DNA from: Lepidodermella squamata
Lineage: Eukaryota > Gastrotricha
Reading direction: 5' to 3'
NCBI GenBank assembly: GCA_047495785.1
Contig: JBLDXI010000016.1
Coordinates: 930,001-994,000 of the forward strand
DNA length: 64,000 nt
In this document: in pieces, positions 46,023 through 55,263 of the stretch
Numbering within the stretch: the first letter of the stretch is position 1
Layout: each line of letters begins with the position of its first letter
Translations under genes and position numbers: made by a program
The notes under the pieces: generated by a model
The model's input: only the letters and a program-made list of their open reading frames with translations
The model's database searches: none
What the model was told of the DNA's origin: nothing

Positions 46023-48334
46023 TTAATGTTCCCGGGTATTAAGCTGGATCCGAGAGTCACTTTGGCTATTTATTTCAGAATTGTTTGCTGTAGACTGCCG
46101 GCTCCGGAACTTTTTCCGTCCCAACACAAAACTTGTCCAAAACGGGTTTATAGCCGAGTCAAACTGCTGCAGGTAATGAGATGCCGATACTGCGAACGAT
46201 TGAATGCGATAATTTCGCGTTTGAGTAGCTTGTTGCACCTGGGCGAACACGATTAGGATAGGCAGGAAGCAGATGATGAATTCGATGACGGAACAGCTCA
46301 TGAGAATTGCTAAAAATCGCTCGCGTCTTCGAGCCTTTTTACGCACTGAATTTTCTGACGATGGCGATGGCTGTTTGCTTCGAACAACGCACCAAACACA
46401 ACTGGTAAACGGTAATAAAATCAGTTAATTATCGATAATTATCTAATGAAATCGAAATTGAAGAAGGTCTACATTTTTGCCCGTCTGAAGTTTCAACGAC
46501 AAAATATCCCCAGACAAATGAGCCCAAATAAAAATGTTTGTTTTTGGCGACAAAATATCTCAAGACGATTGAAAAAAAGTCGGGGACAAAATATCCCTGA
46601 CGATTCAGCCCAAAATAGAATACTTGTTGAGACATTTTAGCACGCGACAAGTTGTCGCGCCTAATGAAATGACATCGCTATAAGTCACCTGATGATTCCT
46701 TGCGTAGGCTACTTGAATGTATTTAGAATATGTAAGGAGAGGGCGCGTCACCAAAGGGCGCTTCGGTGTGGCCATTTTGTCTGAAAACGGTTCGACTATC
46801 GCACCGGCAAACATGTAGTAAGGTATCAAAAAATAAGCTACACCTGGCTGTTCATGATATTAAAGAATGCTGGTTTTTAGGGACATGGTCAAGTTGCGAC
46901 TTTGTTCATTTCAGTAAAAAAAACTGTTGAGCTTTCCGATTTCAAAATTAATTAAATCCGACTTTATTTTCAGTCAAATAAAACACAGGGATTTGGGCTA
47001 CTTTGTATTTGGATATTTGTCGTTGCTATTTTGTCGTGCATTTTTGGCTCTTTTGGCAGGGGCCAAATTGTCGCGTAAACAAATTATTTTTCCTGGGATA
47101 TAACGTTGCGGGGCTATATTGTCGGGGCTATTTTGTCTTGGGCTATACTGTCGTACCACCGTACTAACACTACCACTAAAAAATAGAGATTCCAGCACTA
47201 AAATTTAGCTGGGGCTGAATTTTTCCTTTGTATACTGATACTGATGCCCCCTGAACTTGGGATTTCCCCAAGCTAAGTAGAAAAATTATCGATTTGTGTT
47301 CCAAGATTCCAAGATTTTGTTCCAAGTAGTTGATATATCAAAAATCACTGATTTGGAAACTCGCTACTTGGAAGCGATATCGATTCTGTAGCTGAATTAA
47401 AGCTCGTAAACTTAGCGCAAAATACGCGTAAAAATAAAGATTTTAGGGAAATCTAGTGCTGTAGTCTCAAATTTAGTGCTGGAACCCTAATTTTTGGGTG
47501 ATCAATCAAAATCCTTAAAAACTGTGGTTCCAGGTAATCGACTACAAATTACCTGTAGTTGACAATTATGATGATGAGAGGAATGAAGAATGTCGCAAAC
47601 CCAAAGGCCATTCCTAGAACGGGACCGCTGAATACTTCTCGTGATGGAAATACAACGGAAATAGTAACAGGACCGAGCTTTGGATCCACGTCTATGTCAA
47701 TATTTTGTATTGCTCCGAGGGCCAAAAGTTGAGCTGCATAGGCAGAGGTGACAGAAATCGCAAGGAAAACTAAAACAGCTAGGAGTATCGAGAATTGGTT
47801 ATTTTGTTTCTCCGAAGATGATAGCTGATGATGAATTTGAAGTGATTTTAGACAAATATGCCGCTGAATGCTGATGAGAGCGAAAATATACAGCGATAAC
47901 GTCATACAGGACATGCCGAGAATCAATGGCAGGGTGGTAGTCAGAAAGCTGCTTGAAATTAAGGCATCAATTCTGTGAAAAAAATTCAAATTTTTTAAAT
48001 TAATTTTAAATAATTTTTATTACTACCTTTGCAGTGCTAAAATGAATCCTGTTGTCACATAAGTGACGTTACAAATCACCAGCGCCGTGATTAAGAGAAG
48101 AAATTCCGAGCTGACCTTTCTGAGCTTGAAATTTCGAATCGCCATAAAGTTGCATGGGTAGCATAAAAGCAAATTAATTGCAGGGATTATTGCTTCAAAA
48201 TAGCCGCAATTAAGGTGGCTGCGATTGACCTGGTGCAGGTAAGAAAAAACGCACACGCTGTCCGAGTCGGCTGGGCAGAACCAAGACTGATTTATCGCTG
48301 ACTCGTTAGCGGCCAGCTCAAAGCATTGATCCAT
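46023..48334 (-). CDS. Rhodopsin-like (class A) GPCR, three exons
   Basis: Exons 48334-48027, 47972-47553 and 46401-46023 (introns 54 and 1151 bp, phase 2) give 368 residues. The extracellular N-terminus has Asn glycosylation sequons and several cysteines. Seven helices follow. The helix-3 end reads SIQRHIC in place of a DRY motif, keeping the Arg. Helix 5 has the IPLIIIIV proline. Helix 6 reads ICFLP in place of CWxP, and helix 7 reads AINPFWTSF, the NPxxY equivalent with Phe for Tyr. The tail is basic, then Ser/Asn-rich. The overall look is of an invertebrate peptide-type receptor, but the ligand is unknown. The long second intron is filled by an inverted-repeat element. Confidence 0.8.
46470..47165. 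repeat. Imperfect inverted/tandem repeat (family R4) inside the GPCR intron
   Basis: The left side has repeated ACAAAATATCCC and GACAAAATATC units. The right side has the complementary GGGGCTATTTTGTC and GGGGCTATATTGTCG units. This makes a large imperfect foldback spanning most of the 1151-bp second intron of the GPCR gene. No protein-coding capacity. Confidence 0.6.
47325..47475. repeat. Family R3 repeat sequence, third copy
   Basis: Carries AAAATCACTGATTTGG, GCGATATCGATTCTGTAG, GCGCAAAATA and GGGAAATCTAGTGCTG, shared with the R3 sequences at 38954-39184 and 44820-45020. Lies in the same GPCR intron beside R4. Confidence 0.5.
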
Positions 48335-49327
48335 TCAAAATGTGTCCGCCTTTAAAACGTGCAATGTGTATAGGTTCAAAAATCAGATGTAAGAAAGAGG
48401 CACTTTAATTAATTAATGATTATTTTGCCAGCCCGATGAGCGTATATGGGGATTAAAATGCTATGGCAAGTTTCATATTGATTCCCTGTTATCATTAGAT
48501 TTAAATTCCTTCGGTAAGAAAAAGTATAGTCTATACGGCTTCGGAATCAATTGCATCCGAATCGTATAGCTAGCAAATTTCACGGTTGTATAATAGTGCC
48601 AATACATTTCCTATTATAGCATAAACAGCAAGGCTGCGATTAATGGTGGGAGTTGTACCTAATGTTTTTTATTATTCGATAGCATCCACACGACCTTATC
48701 TATGAAAAGTTTATTAGCAAAAGGATTATAAACTGTTATTCGAGGATAAGTCGACAATGAGAAAATTATCGAATTCCAGGGTATAAAAACATGTTCCGAT
48801 TTCGAAAATTACTCATGGTCAGTTTTCGGATTAACAGCGGGAATTTACAAATTACAGAATATCAGGCCGTAAATGGGGACAATGCCAAACCTTTCAAGTG
48901 CGATCAATGTCTGGGAATTGAAGTTTTCGATGCATATTCTCGAATTTTTCAGGTTTGAAGTACAATAAGTGAGCGAAATTATTAGCCTCTCAGCCAGAAC
49001 TATTACGGCTTCAAAATCGATATAATCGCCGTAAAAAAAAAATAAAAAATCAGATGCATGTGATCTTTTTCACTGAAAATTTTCCGCTTGAGAGAAGAAG
49101 CGTTCAATCTACGCCATTCTATTATTGGCCTACTGGAAAAGTTGTAGTGCCTTTTTATCCAAAAACACATCGTTTAATTCTCGTGTGAACTGACCGGAAA
49201 CGGTGGGATAACCTTGGGATAACGGGATAACTTGGCCGCCTATAAAATTGATTTATTGGTACAACATATAAGGAAGACCATACAACAATTACAAGTTTTC
49301 CAGCATTTTGGTTGAAAAAACATATCA
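48335..49327. other. Intergenic region before the tRNA cluster
   Basis: About 1 kb containing the upstream region of the class A GPCR gene. No coding sequence, tRNA or clear repeat seen. Confidence 0.5.
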
Positions 49328-49399
49328 AGGTCCCATCGAGAATCGAACTCGAGTCGCTGGATTCAGAGTCCAGAGTGCTAACCGCTACACCATGGGACC
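49328..49399 (-). tRNA. tRNA-Gln (anticodon CTG)
   Basis: A 72-nt cloverleaf with acceptor GGTCCCA/TGGGACC, anticodon loop CTCTGAA and T-loop TTCGATT. Identical to the copy at 56832-56903, with similar flanks on both sides. Confidence 0.93.
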
Positions 49400-49490
49400 T
49401 TTCGAATACTGTTTCGGGTAAGGTCAGCTTTAACCTTTAACCTCTCCTAGCAATGTGTTCGCTACTCTCGAACATGGGCCATAAAACGTG

Positions 49491-49562
49491 TGCGTCAGCC
49501 GGGAGTCGAACCCGGATCGGCTGCTTGGAAGGCAACCATGCTGACCGTTACACCACTGACGC
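49491..49562 (-). tRNA. tRNA-Gly (anticodon TCC)
   Basis: A 72-nt cloverleaf with acceptor GCGTCAG/CTGACGC, anticodon loop CTTCCAA and T-arm CCGGGTTCGACTCCCGG. No intron. Confidence 0.93.
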
Positions 49563-49636
49563 CTCATGAATGTGAGGACTATTATCGAAGGGAACTGTTG
49601 CAGAATTCAGATATCCAATCAGTTTGCAAAAATGTT

Positions 49637-49718
49637 CGTCGCCAGTAGGATTTGAACCTACGCGCGGAGACCGCATCTGATTTCTAGTCAGACCCCTTAA
49701 CCACTCGGGCATAGCGAC
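49637..49718 (-). tRNA. tRNA-Ser (anticodon AGA)
   Basis: An 82-nt type II tRNA with a long variable arm. Anticodon loop CTAGAAA between TCTGA/TCAGA stems; acceptor GTCGC paired with GCGAC. Confidence 0.92.
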
Positions 49719-49883
49719 TTGCTGAAGTACCAGTTGACCAGCTAGCTTAACATTGTAGGCTACAAGATTCAGAATTTTGTATCCTAATTACCGGGAGTCA
49801 CGAATACCTTCAATTACTTGCTCAACATGCGTGATAAAAGAAATTTAAAATTTCGGTTTCAGCCGTGGCTGATATCATAATGA

Positions 49884-49958
49884 TGGCAGCGGTGGGGTTC
49901 TAACCCATGCCTCCGAAGAGACTACTAGAAATCTAGCGGAACACTCGGTCACGCTGCT
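49884..49958 (-). pseudogene. tRNA-Leu pseudogene 1
   Basis: The 3' part (TCTCTTCGGAGGC variable arm, ACCGCTGCCA end) matches tRNA-Leu. The D-arm is shortened, the anticodon stem-loop is rearranged (CTAGATTTCTAG) and the T-loop reads TTAGAAC instead of TTCGAAT. Confidence 0.75.
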
Positions 49959-50103
49959 TCGATGGAAAGCTAACGGAAAGGCCGAACAACGAGTATTTGT
50001 CATCAGCTATAAAAGCCGAAGATCGAGTAAGGACCAATGTTGTCCGGATGGTTTCAGGACATTACTTTATATAAATGGGTGGCATATTTTCGTAACATTT
50101 TAC

Positions 50104-50261
50104 GGGTGTGGCGCGAACGCCGGTACCCAAGTGAAATATTTTGCACCCGACTCCGCCGATGAGGCAGAGCGCAGGGGTCAGCGGACCGCAGTGCAATGGC
50201 CCGCCTCGCCCTGGGGCGACCGACTTGCTGAGCTCGGTGCATCCCAGTGCCAGGTAAGTTT
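50104..50261 (-). ncRNA. U1: U1 snRNA-like gene
   Basis: On the minus strand the sequence begins AAACTTACCTGGCA, matching the U1 5' end that pairs with 5' splice sites (usual second base T, here A). Further conserved blocks follow in the right order: CCAGGGCGAGGC, the U1A-binding loop CCATTGCAC, and GCTGACCCCTGCG. A perfect stem GGCG-TTCG-CGCC sits at the 3' end. Length about 158 nt, close to the usual 164. Two oddities: the stem-loop I loop, which binds U1-70K, reads GCTCAGCAAG instead of GATCANGAAG. The Sm-site region reads AAAATATTTCAC, a poor match. It is either a working but diverged U1 or a variant or decaying copy. Confidence 0.85.
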
Positions 50262-50374
50262 AGTTGAATAGATTTCTGTTACCGACGCCAATCGGCAGTT
50301 GAAAATAATACCGAGAACAGCTTGCTTAGCATATTCATCTTATTGTGAAGAAAACAAGAGAAAAAATGGACTTT

Positions 50375-50423
50375 TAGCAGAGCGTAGTTTCGATCTACAG
50401 ACCTCAGGGTTATGGGCCCAGCG
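50375..50423 (-). pseudogene. Truncated initiator tRNA-Met pseudogene
   Basis: Only the 3' half is kept: anticodon loop CCCATAA, GGTCTGTAGATCGAAA and the CTACGCTCTGCTA end, nearly identical to the intact copy at 52465-52536. The 5' half is replaced by unrelated sequence. Confidence 0.85.
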
Positions 50424-50516
50424 TCGGAAGAGTGAATGAATCACACGAATATTTTTGTTCATGAAGCTATCAAGTTATCGCTTTTGAAGATATCTAGAAT
50501 TTGAATGAAATAATGT

Positions 50517-50584
50517 TGGCAGCGGTGTGGTTCGAACTGAAGAGACTAGCGCCTAAATCTGGCGCCTTGAACGGAGGCGCTACC
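50517..50584 (-). pseudogene. tRNA-Leu pseudogene 2 (TAG-type)
   Basis: GGTAGCG start, CAAGGCGCCAGATTTAGGCGC anticodon region (read as CAAGGCGCCAG then ATTTAGGCGC) and CACCGCTGCCA end. D-arm and variable arm are shortened, so no proper cloverleaf forms. Confidence 0.75.
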
Positions 50585-51021
50585 GTGGTAATTTAATAAA
50601 GAATTTCGTGCTTTAAGTGGTTAATTCGTCTGGTTCTCTCTAGTTTCCGCCATACCATGTTCGACATCAGCTACGAATTATTCCGCCAACTAAACTTCTG
50701 TCAGTTGAAAGTTGACAATTCCGCTTCAAAATAAAAGCCTCATCTAACGGGGTCCGTCACGTTAATCGTTTCTGCTTAACGCCAGTAGAGATCCTGGAAG
50801 CTTTCTCTTGGAGGTTCAATCATTGTTAAAGTAGAACACCAGGCGAAATCTGTTCTTAACCAGTCGTCAATATAGCCTAATTTATTTTAGCTGTAACATT
50901 CATGCCGCCAACCTACTTTCTCCTCTTCCATTACAATATTGTTCTATCCTTTCCTTATGGGCATACAGTATTCTAAACGGGGATAAAACAACGGACAGCT
51001 ATGGTTGCAACAACGGACCAT

Positions 51022-51699
51022 TTAACTCGACACACCGCTGGGGAAAGGAAGACTGCCATTGCCGCCACCGCTTGTGAAAGGAAGACTGCCATTGCCGCCA
51101 CCGCTTGTAAAAGGAAAACCGCCTTCACTGCACCCACCTTGTGGAGGAATTCCGGCACCGTTGCCACCGTACGGAGCAGTGCCATTGCCGCTATCACTTG
51201 GCAAAGGAAGACTGCCATTGCCGCCACCGCTTGTGAAAGGAAGACTGCCATTGCCGCCACCGCTTGTAAAAGGAAAACCGCCTTCACTGCACCCACCTTG
51301 TGGAGGAATTCCGGCACCGTTGCCACCGTACGGAGCAGTGCCATTGCCGCTATCACTTGGCAAAGGAAGACTGCCATTGCCGCCACCGCTTGTGAAAGGA
51401 AGACTGCCATTGCCGCCACCGCTTGTAAAAGGAAAACCGCCTTCACTGCACCCACCTTGTGGAGGAATTCCGGCACCGTTGCCACCGTACGGAGCAGTGC
51501 CATTGCCGCTATCGCTTGGCAAAGGAAGACTGCCATTGCCGCCACCGCTTGGGATAGGACGACTGCCATTGCCGTTATCGCTTGGAAAAGGTAGGCTGCC
51601 ACCGTTGCTACCGGTCGGAAAACCGCTTGATGCATGCAGAGGGAGACTTGAAGACAACGCAACAGTCAAAATCGTGCAGCTAAACTGTGCCAAAGTCAT
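51022..51699 (-). CDS. Secreted glycine-rich protein with 53-residue tandem repeats
   Basis: A single exon of 225 residues. Residues 1-24 are a signal peptide. A short Ser/Gly linker leads to three consecutive 53-residue (159-bp) repeats, each made of GGGNGSLPFTS, GGGNGSLPLPS and a longer part with PYGGNGAGIPPQGGCSEGGF that holds the only cysteine of the unit. The DNA repeats are nearly identical, pointing to recent expansion or gene conversion. The N-terminal 32 residues align with those of the neighbouring gene at 53155-54192 (both reach a SG[FY]PTGS motif). No family recognised. Composition suggests a structural extracellular protein. NGS and NGT sequons recur, so it may be heavily glycosylated. 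Confidence 0.75.
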   Translation of the reverse strand: MTLAQFSCTILTVALSSSLPLHASSGFPTGSNGGSLPFPSDNGNGSRPIPSGGGNGSLPLPSDSGNGTAPYGGNGAGIPPQGGCSEGGFPFTSGGGNGSLPFTSGGGNGSLPLPSDSGNGTAPYGGNGAGIPPQGGCSEGGFPFTSGGGNGSLPFTSGGGNGSLPLPSDSGNGTAPYGGNGAGIPPQGGCSEGGFPFTSGGGNGSLPFTSGGGNGSLPFPSGVSS

Positions 51700-52464
51700 T
51701 TTGCAAAACCTTCGACAACTAATGTCAAAGACGGTTTAATTTCCGAAAAATTTACTGAATAACTAAACTTATAGCATTCAATGCGGCTCGTTGAGATGTG
51801 CGTTGCTGCCTGTCAAGTTTATATGTTTATCGCCTGAACACACACGGCAACAAAGCAATGATGAGTTATACATAATTAGCGCCGATAATGTTATATGCAT
51901 GCATGATCTCTAAGGCTTTGAACTAAGATATACTACGAATGGGGCATCCTGAAGCTTCCAATACGTATGAACTCTCGTGATAATAACCCGATGCCAGCAA
52001 ATTTAAAAAATTAACGAACATTTTAATCTTGCATTGAAATATATCATGAAATGCATTGAAATCAATAAACCTCTCGTTGATGCCCAAATTACGCGTACAA
52101 GTTTCATTTTTGAACCTGAATTGCTTACTCGCAGTCAATTGGCATTATTTAGTCTTTCGGTTAGTGGAATTAGACTTTGAAACACCCCGAACAAGTTTGC
52201 AAAACCAAAAATGGTACGAGCGTGACACATTGAGATTTAAATTATTAAGTGCGGGTTCAGTGGAAAAAATCCCACTATAGCTGCGGATAAATGAGAGGTC
52301 GAAGTTTGTTTGATAGGAGGAATAAGCTGTTGCATTTTCCCTCTCAGGGGTTTATTGACCAGTTTGTCTGGACATCGGCTAATAGATCGACGAGAAACGG
52401 GTGGTAAAATAATTTGGTTAATTCCTCATTTCGTCCAAATGAAGTGGAAAAATATTGCGACATT

Positions 52465-52536
52465 TAGCAGAGCGTAGTTTCGATCTACAGACCTCTGGGT
52501 TATGGGCCCAGCGCGCTTCCACTGCGCCACTCTGCT
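52465..52536 (-). tRNA. Initiator tRNA-Met (CAT)
   Basis: A 72-nt cloverleaf starting AGCAGAGTGGCGCAG, with anticodon loop CCCATAA and the initiator-type T-loop ATCGAAA. The GGG/CCC anticodon-stem pairs and the A-starting acceptor are typical of eukaryotic initiator tRNA. Confidence 0.9.
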
Positions 52537-52599
52537 TGTCTGGAAAGTAAATTAATAACTTGATCGATGTATTTGATATTTCATTAGCATGGAAACATG

Positions 52600-52668
52600 A
52601 TGGCAGCGGTGACTGAAACCGAAGAGACTAGAGACTAGAGACTAAAACTAGTGCCGTCAACAGCTTCG
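52600..52668 (-). pseudogene. tRNA-Leu pseudogene 3, strongly decayed
   Basis: Keeps the CACCGCTGCCA end and AGTCTCTTCGG, but the anticodon region has become repeated AGTCTCT units and the 5' half is lost. Position matches pseudogene 2 in the duplicated unit. Confidence 0.6.
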
Positions 52669-53154
52669 CAACCTTGATGATATTTAAAATGATCCTGAGA
52701 TTTAAGTTTTTTCTTCGTCTGGATCTCTCTTGCTTTCGCCATACCATGTCCGACATCCGTTACGATTTTTTCCGTCATTTACATTTCTGCCACTAGATGA
52801 AATCTGCCTATTACGGTTCCGGTAAGTTAATAGTTTCCGCTTACCGCCACTACTCTAGGAGCAGCTTTAATTAACAAGGATTGAACCATCCTTGTTAATT
52901 AAAGTATAACATCGGGCGAAGTTTGATTTTAACTAGTCGCTAGCCGTCAATATAGCCTAATTTATTTTAGCTTTAATTGTGTAACATTACGTTAATTCAG
53001 AGGTTCAGCTGCTTGAGATGATATGCTTGATATGCTTTCAAGCTGCAACGTCAAATCTTTTGTCCTCCTTTCTCCCATAAACTACAATCTTCTTGAATCC
53101 TTTCCTTACGAAACATACTAAGAGTAGCAAAGCAAGCTTATAACAACGGGCTGT

Positions 53155-54192
53155 TTAATTTGATCCACCCCTCGAATAAGAAAAACCGCTGCTATTGCCA
53201 CCGCTCGCAAAACCGCCGCTGCCGGCTGGAAAAGGTAAATCGCTACTGCCGCTACCGTCTGTCTTATCGCCTGGGAAAAGGAAGCCGCCATTGCTGCTTC
53301 CACCTGGGAACGAAATACCACTCTTCCTGTCACCGCCTGTGTTACCGCCTGGGAAGGGGAAACCGCCACTGCCGCTACCGCCTGTGTTACCGCCTGGGAA
53401 GGGGTAGCCGCCACTGCCGTTTCCGCCTGGGAAGGGGAAACCGCCACTGCCGCTACCGCCTTTGTTTCCGCCTGGGAAGGGAAAACCGCCACTGCCGCTA
53501 CCGCCTTTGTTTCCGCCTGGGAAGGGGAAACCGCCACTGCCGCTACCGCCTGTGTTACCGCCTGGGAAGGGGAAGCCGCCACTGCCGTTTCCACCTGGGA
53601 AGGGGAAACCGCCACTGCCGCTACCGCCTGTGTTACCGCCTGGGAAGGGGAAGCCGCCACTGCCGTTTCCGCCTGGGAAGGGGAAGCCGCCACTGCCGTT
53701 TCCACCTGGGAAGGGGAAACCGCCACTGCCGCTACCGCCTTTGTTTCCGCCTGGGAAGGGGAAACCGCCACTGCCGTTTCCACCTGGGAAGGGGAAACCG
53801 CCACTGCCGCTACCGCCTGTGTTACCGCCTGGGAAGGGGAAGCCGCCACTGCCGTTTCCACCTGGGAAGGGGAAACCGCCACTGCCGCTACCGCCTGTGT
53901 TACCGCCTGGGAAGGGGAAACCGCCACTGCCGCTACCGCCTTTGTTTCCGCCTGGGAAGGGGAAGCCGCCACTGCCGCTACCGCCTGTGTTACCGCCTGG
54001 GAAGGGGAATCCGCCATTACTGCCACCGCCACTGTTTACGCCTGGGAAGGGAAAACCCCCCTTTCTGCTTCCGCCTTTCTTGCTAACGCCACTGTCGCTA
54101 CCGGTCGGATAACCGCTCAATGCTTTCAGAGTGAGGCTTGAAGTCACAGCAACAGCCAACATAATTGTGACGCCAAAATGTACCGAAGTCAT
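53155..54192 (-). CDS. Secreted glycine-rich protein with GGFPFPGGN repeats
   Basis: A single exon of 345 residues from the ATG at 54192, chosen because it aligns with the start of the paralogue at 51699. A signal peptide (about 1-24) leads to SGYPTGSDSG, a short basic GG stretch, and about 20 repeats of GGFPFPGGN followed by TGGSGS, KGGSGS or GS, that is 15- and 11-residue units. The last about 60 residues are a degenerate version. There is no cysteine in the repeats. Composition (Gly, Pro, Phe, Ser) resembles elastic or adhesive extracellular proteins. The repeats are GC-rich and open in several frames. Function unknown. Confidence 0.75.
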   Translation of the reverse strand: MTSVHFGVTIMLAVAVTSSLTLKALSGYPTGSDSGVSKKGGSRKGGFPFPGVNSGGGSNGGFPFPGGNTGGSGSGGFPFPGGNKGGSGSGGFPFPGGNTGGSGSGGFPFPGGNGSGGFPFPGGNTGGSGSGGFPFPGGNGSGGFPFPGGNKGGSGSGGFPFPGGNGSGGFPFPGGNGSGGFPFPGGNTGGSGSGGFPFPGGNGSGGFPFPGGNTGGSGSGGFPFPGGNKGGSGSGGFPFPGGNKGGSGSGGFPFPGGNGSGGYPFPGGNTGGSGSGGFPFPGGNTGGDRKSGISFPGGSSNGGFLFPGDKTDGSGSSDLPFPAGSGGFASGGNSSGFSYSRGGSN

Positions 54193-54792
54193 TTTGTATA
54201 ACTCCCACAAATAATGCAATGGCGAGTTGCGAGTTAATAAGTGATCACAATTTTTCTTAATAACGAAAACTTCTAGCTTTTAATGCGAATGGTTGAGATG
54301 TGCGTCGTAGCCGTTCAAGTTTTCATCTATCGCTCGAACACCTGAACACACAACAAGGCACACGTTGAATAATAAGCGAAATAGGCAAGTAAACGGTCGA
54401 TATAGTATGTTTTTGTTATATGTATGTATGATCTCTATAGGGCTACTACAAAATGAACTAAGATATATTATGAATGGCGCATCCTGAAGCTTCTAATTCG
54501 TATGAACTCGGGGATGAATTTCCGATTCCAGCTAATTTACGAATATTTTAGGAAATGTTGAATTGAGAGATCGTCGTCGGCGCAGAAAACAGTGCCATGT
54601 CCTTTCCTGGCTGATAATGACTTGGAGATTTCGTTATTTCCTCATCCCTTCAATGATTTCACTTGGTTGTTATATTTCCCCCTATGCTATAGCGAAATAA
54701 GACGCACCTCAGCACACTCGCTGTTAGATTCGCGTCACAAGCCTGAGTTTTAGGCCTTCGAGTCAGCCCTACTTGGCAGCTACGTCGCCAAA

Positions 54793-54865
54793 GCCCGGTT
54801 AGCTCAGTCGGTAGAGCATGGGACTCTTAATCCCAGGGTCGTGGGTTCGAGCCCCACATCGGGCG
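54793..54865 (+). tRNA. tRNA-Lys (anticodon CTT)
   Basis: A 73-nt cloverleaf with acceptor GCCCGGT/ATCGGGC, anticodon loop CTCTTAA and T-loop TTCGAGC. Confidence 0.94.
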
Positions 54866-54970
54866 GCAACGAACGTTTTTGCACTTTATTAAAAAATAGG
54901 CTGATAGTACCTGTACCCATTTTTTTAATGGTGAATCCTTGGCAGGGAGTCGAACCTGAAATGCAAGAAA

Positions 54971-55030
54971 ATTTGGCCGGGAATCGAGCCTGGGCCTTCC
55001 GCTGAATTCTACCACTGAACCATTAGATTT
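54971..55030 (-). pseudogene. tRNA-Gly pseudogene
   Basis: ATGGTTCAGTGGTAGAATTC and GGCCCAGGCTCGATTCCCGG are tRNA-Gly D-arm and T-arm sequences, but the anticodon arm between them is deleted. A further T-arm fragment lies beside it at 54939-54967. Confidence 0.75.
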
Positions 55031-55095
55031 TGCCGTTGTTTCATTTGATCCGCTTTTTGTTCTGCGGCCGCTTCAGCCCTTGGTGCAAAATGCTT

Positions 55096-55167
55096 GGGCC
55101 CGTCCGGGATTTGAACCCGAGACCTCTCGCACCCAAAGCGAGAATCATACCCCTAGACCAACGGGCC
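55096..55167 (-). tRNA. tRNA-Pro (anticodon TGG)
   Basis: A 72-nt cloverleaf with acceptor GGCCCGT/ACGGGCC and anticodon loop TTTGGGT. Close relative of the copy at 55451 on the other strand. Confidence 0.94.
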
Positions 55168-55181
55168 TCTTGTAAATGCAA

Positions 55182-55263
55182 TCCTGCGAGGCGAACCACC
55201 GGCTTATGGAGATAGCTGCTCTGCATCTACTGTCCTCCGCTCAACCAGCTGAGCTGTCGCAGG
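55182..55263 (-). pseudogene. tRNA-Tyr pseudogene with intron
   Basis: Acceptor CCTGCGA/TCGCAGG is intact, the D-arm GCTCAGCTGGTTGAGC is intact, and the anticodon GTA is followed by an approximately 13-16-nt insertion where eukaryotic tRNA-Tyr introns sit. The T-arm has lost about 7 nt, so the T-stem cannot form. Confidence 0.75.

Larger units (their letters stand above)
50375..52020. repeat. Segmental duplication, unit 1
   Basis: Order: initiator tRNA-Met remnant, tRNA-Leu pseudogene, a spacer with GTCAATATAGCCTAATTTAT, then a glycine-rich repeat gene and its upstream region (GTTGAGATGTGCGT, GCATCCTGAAGCTTC). The same order and sequences recur at 52465-54550. Confidence 0.8.
52465..54550. 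repeat. Segmental duplication, unit 2
   Basis: Second copy of the tRNA-iMet, tRNA-Leu pseudogene, spacer and glycine-rich gene unit seen at 50375-52020. Here the initiator tRNA is intact. It is longer mainly because the protein repeats have expanded. Confidence 0.8.

Noticed and set aside
50973-51739. Additional long open frames on both strands over the glycine-rich repeats
   Set aside because: Tandem repeats with lengths divisible by three stay open in several frames; only the frame with a signal peptide shared by both paralogues is called.
53118-54112. Long Ala/Val-rich and Arg/His/Cys-rich frames across the second repeat gene
   Set aside because: Same cause as above; these lack a signal peptide and any counterpart in the paralogue.
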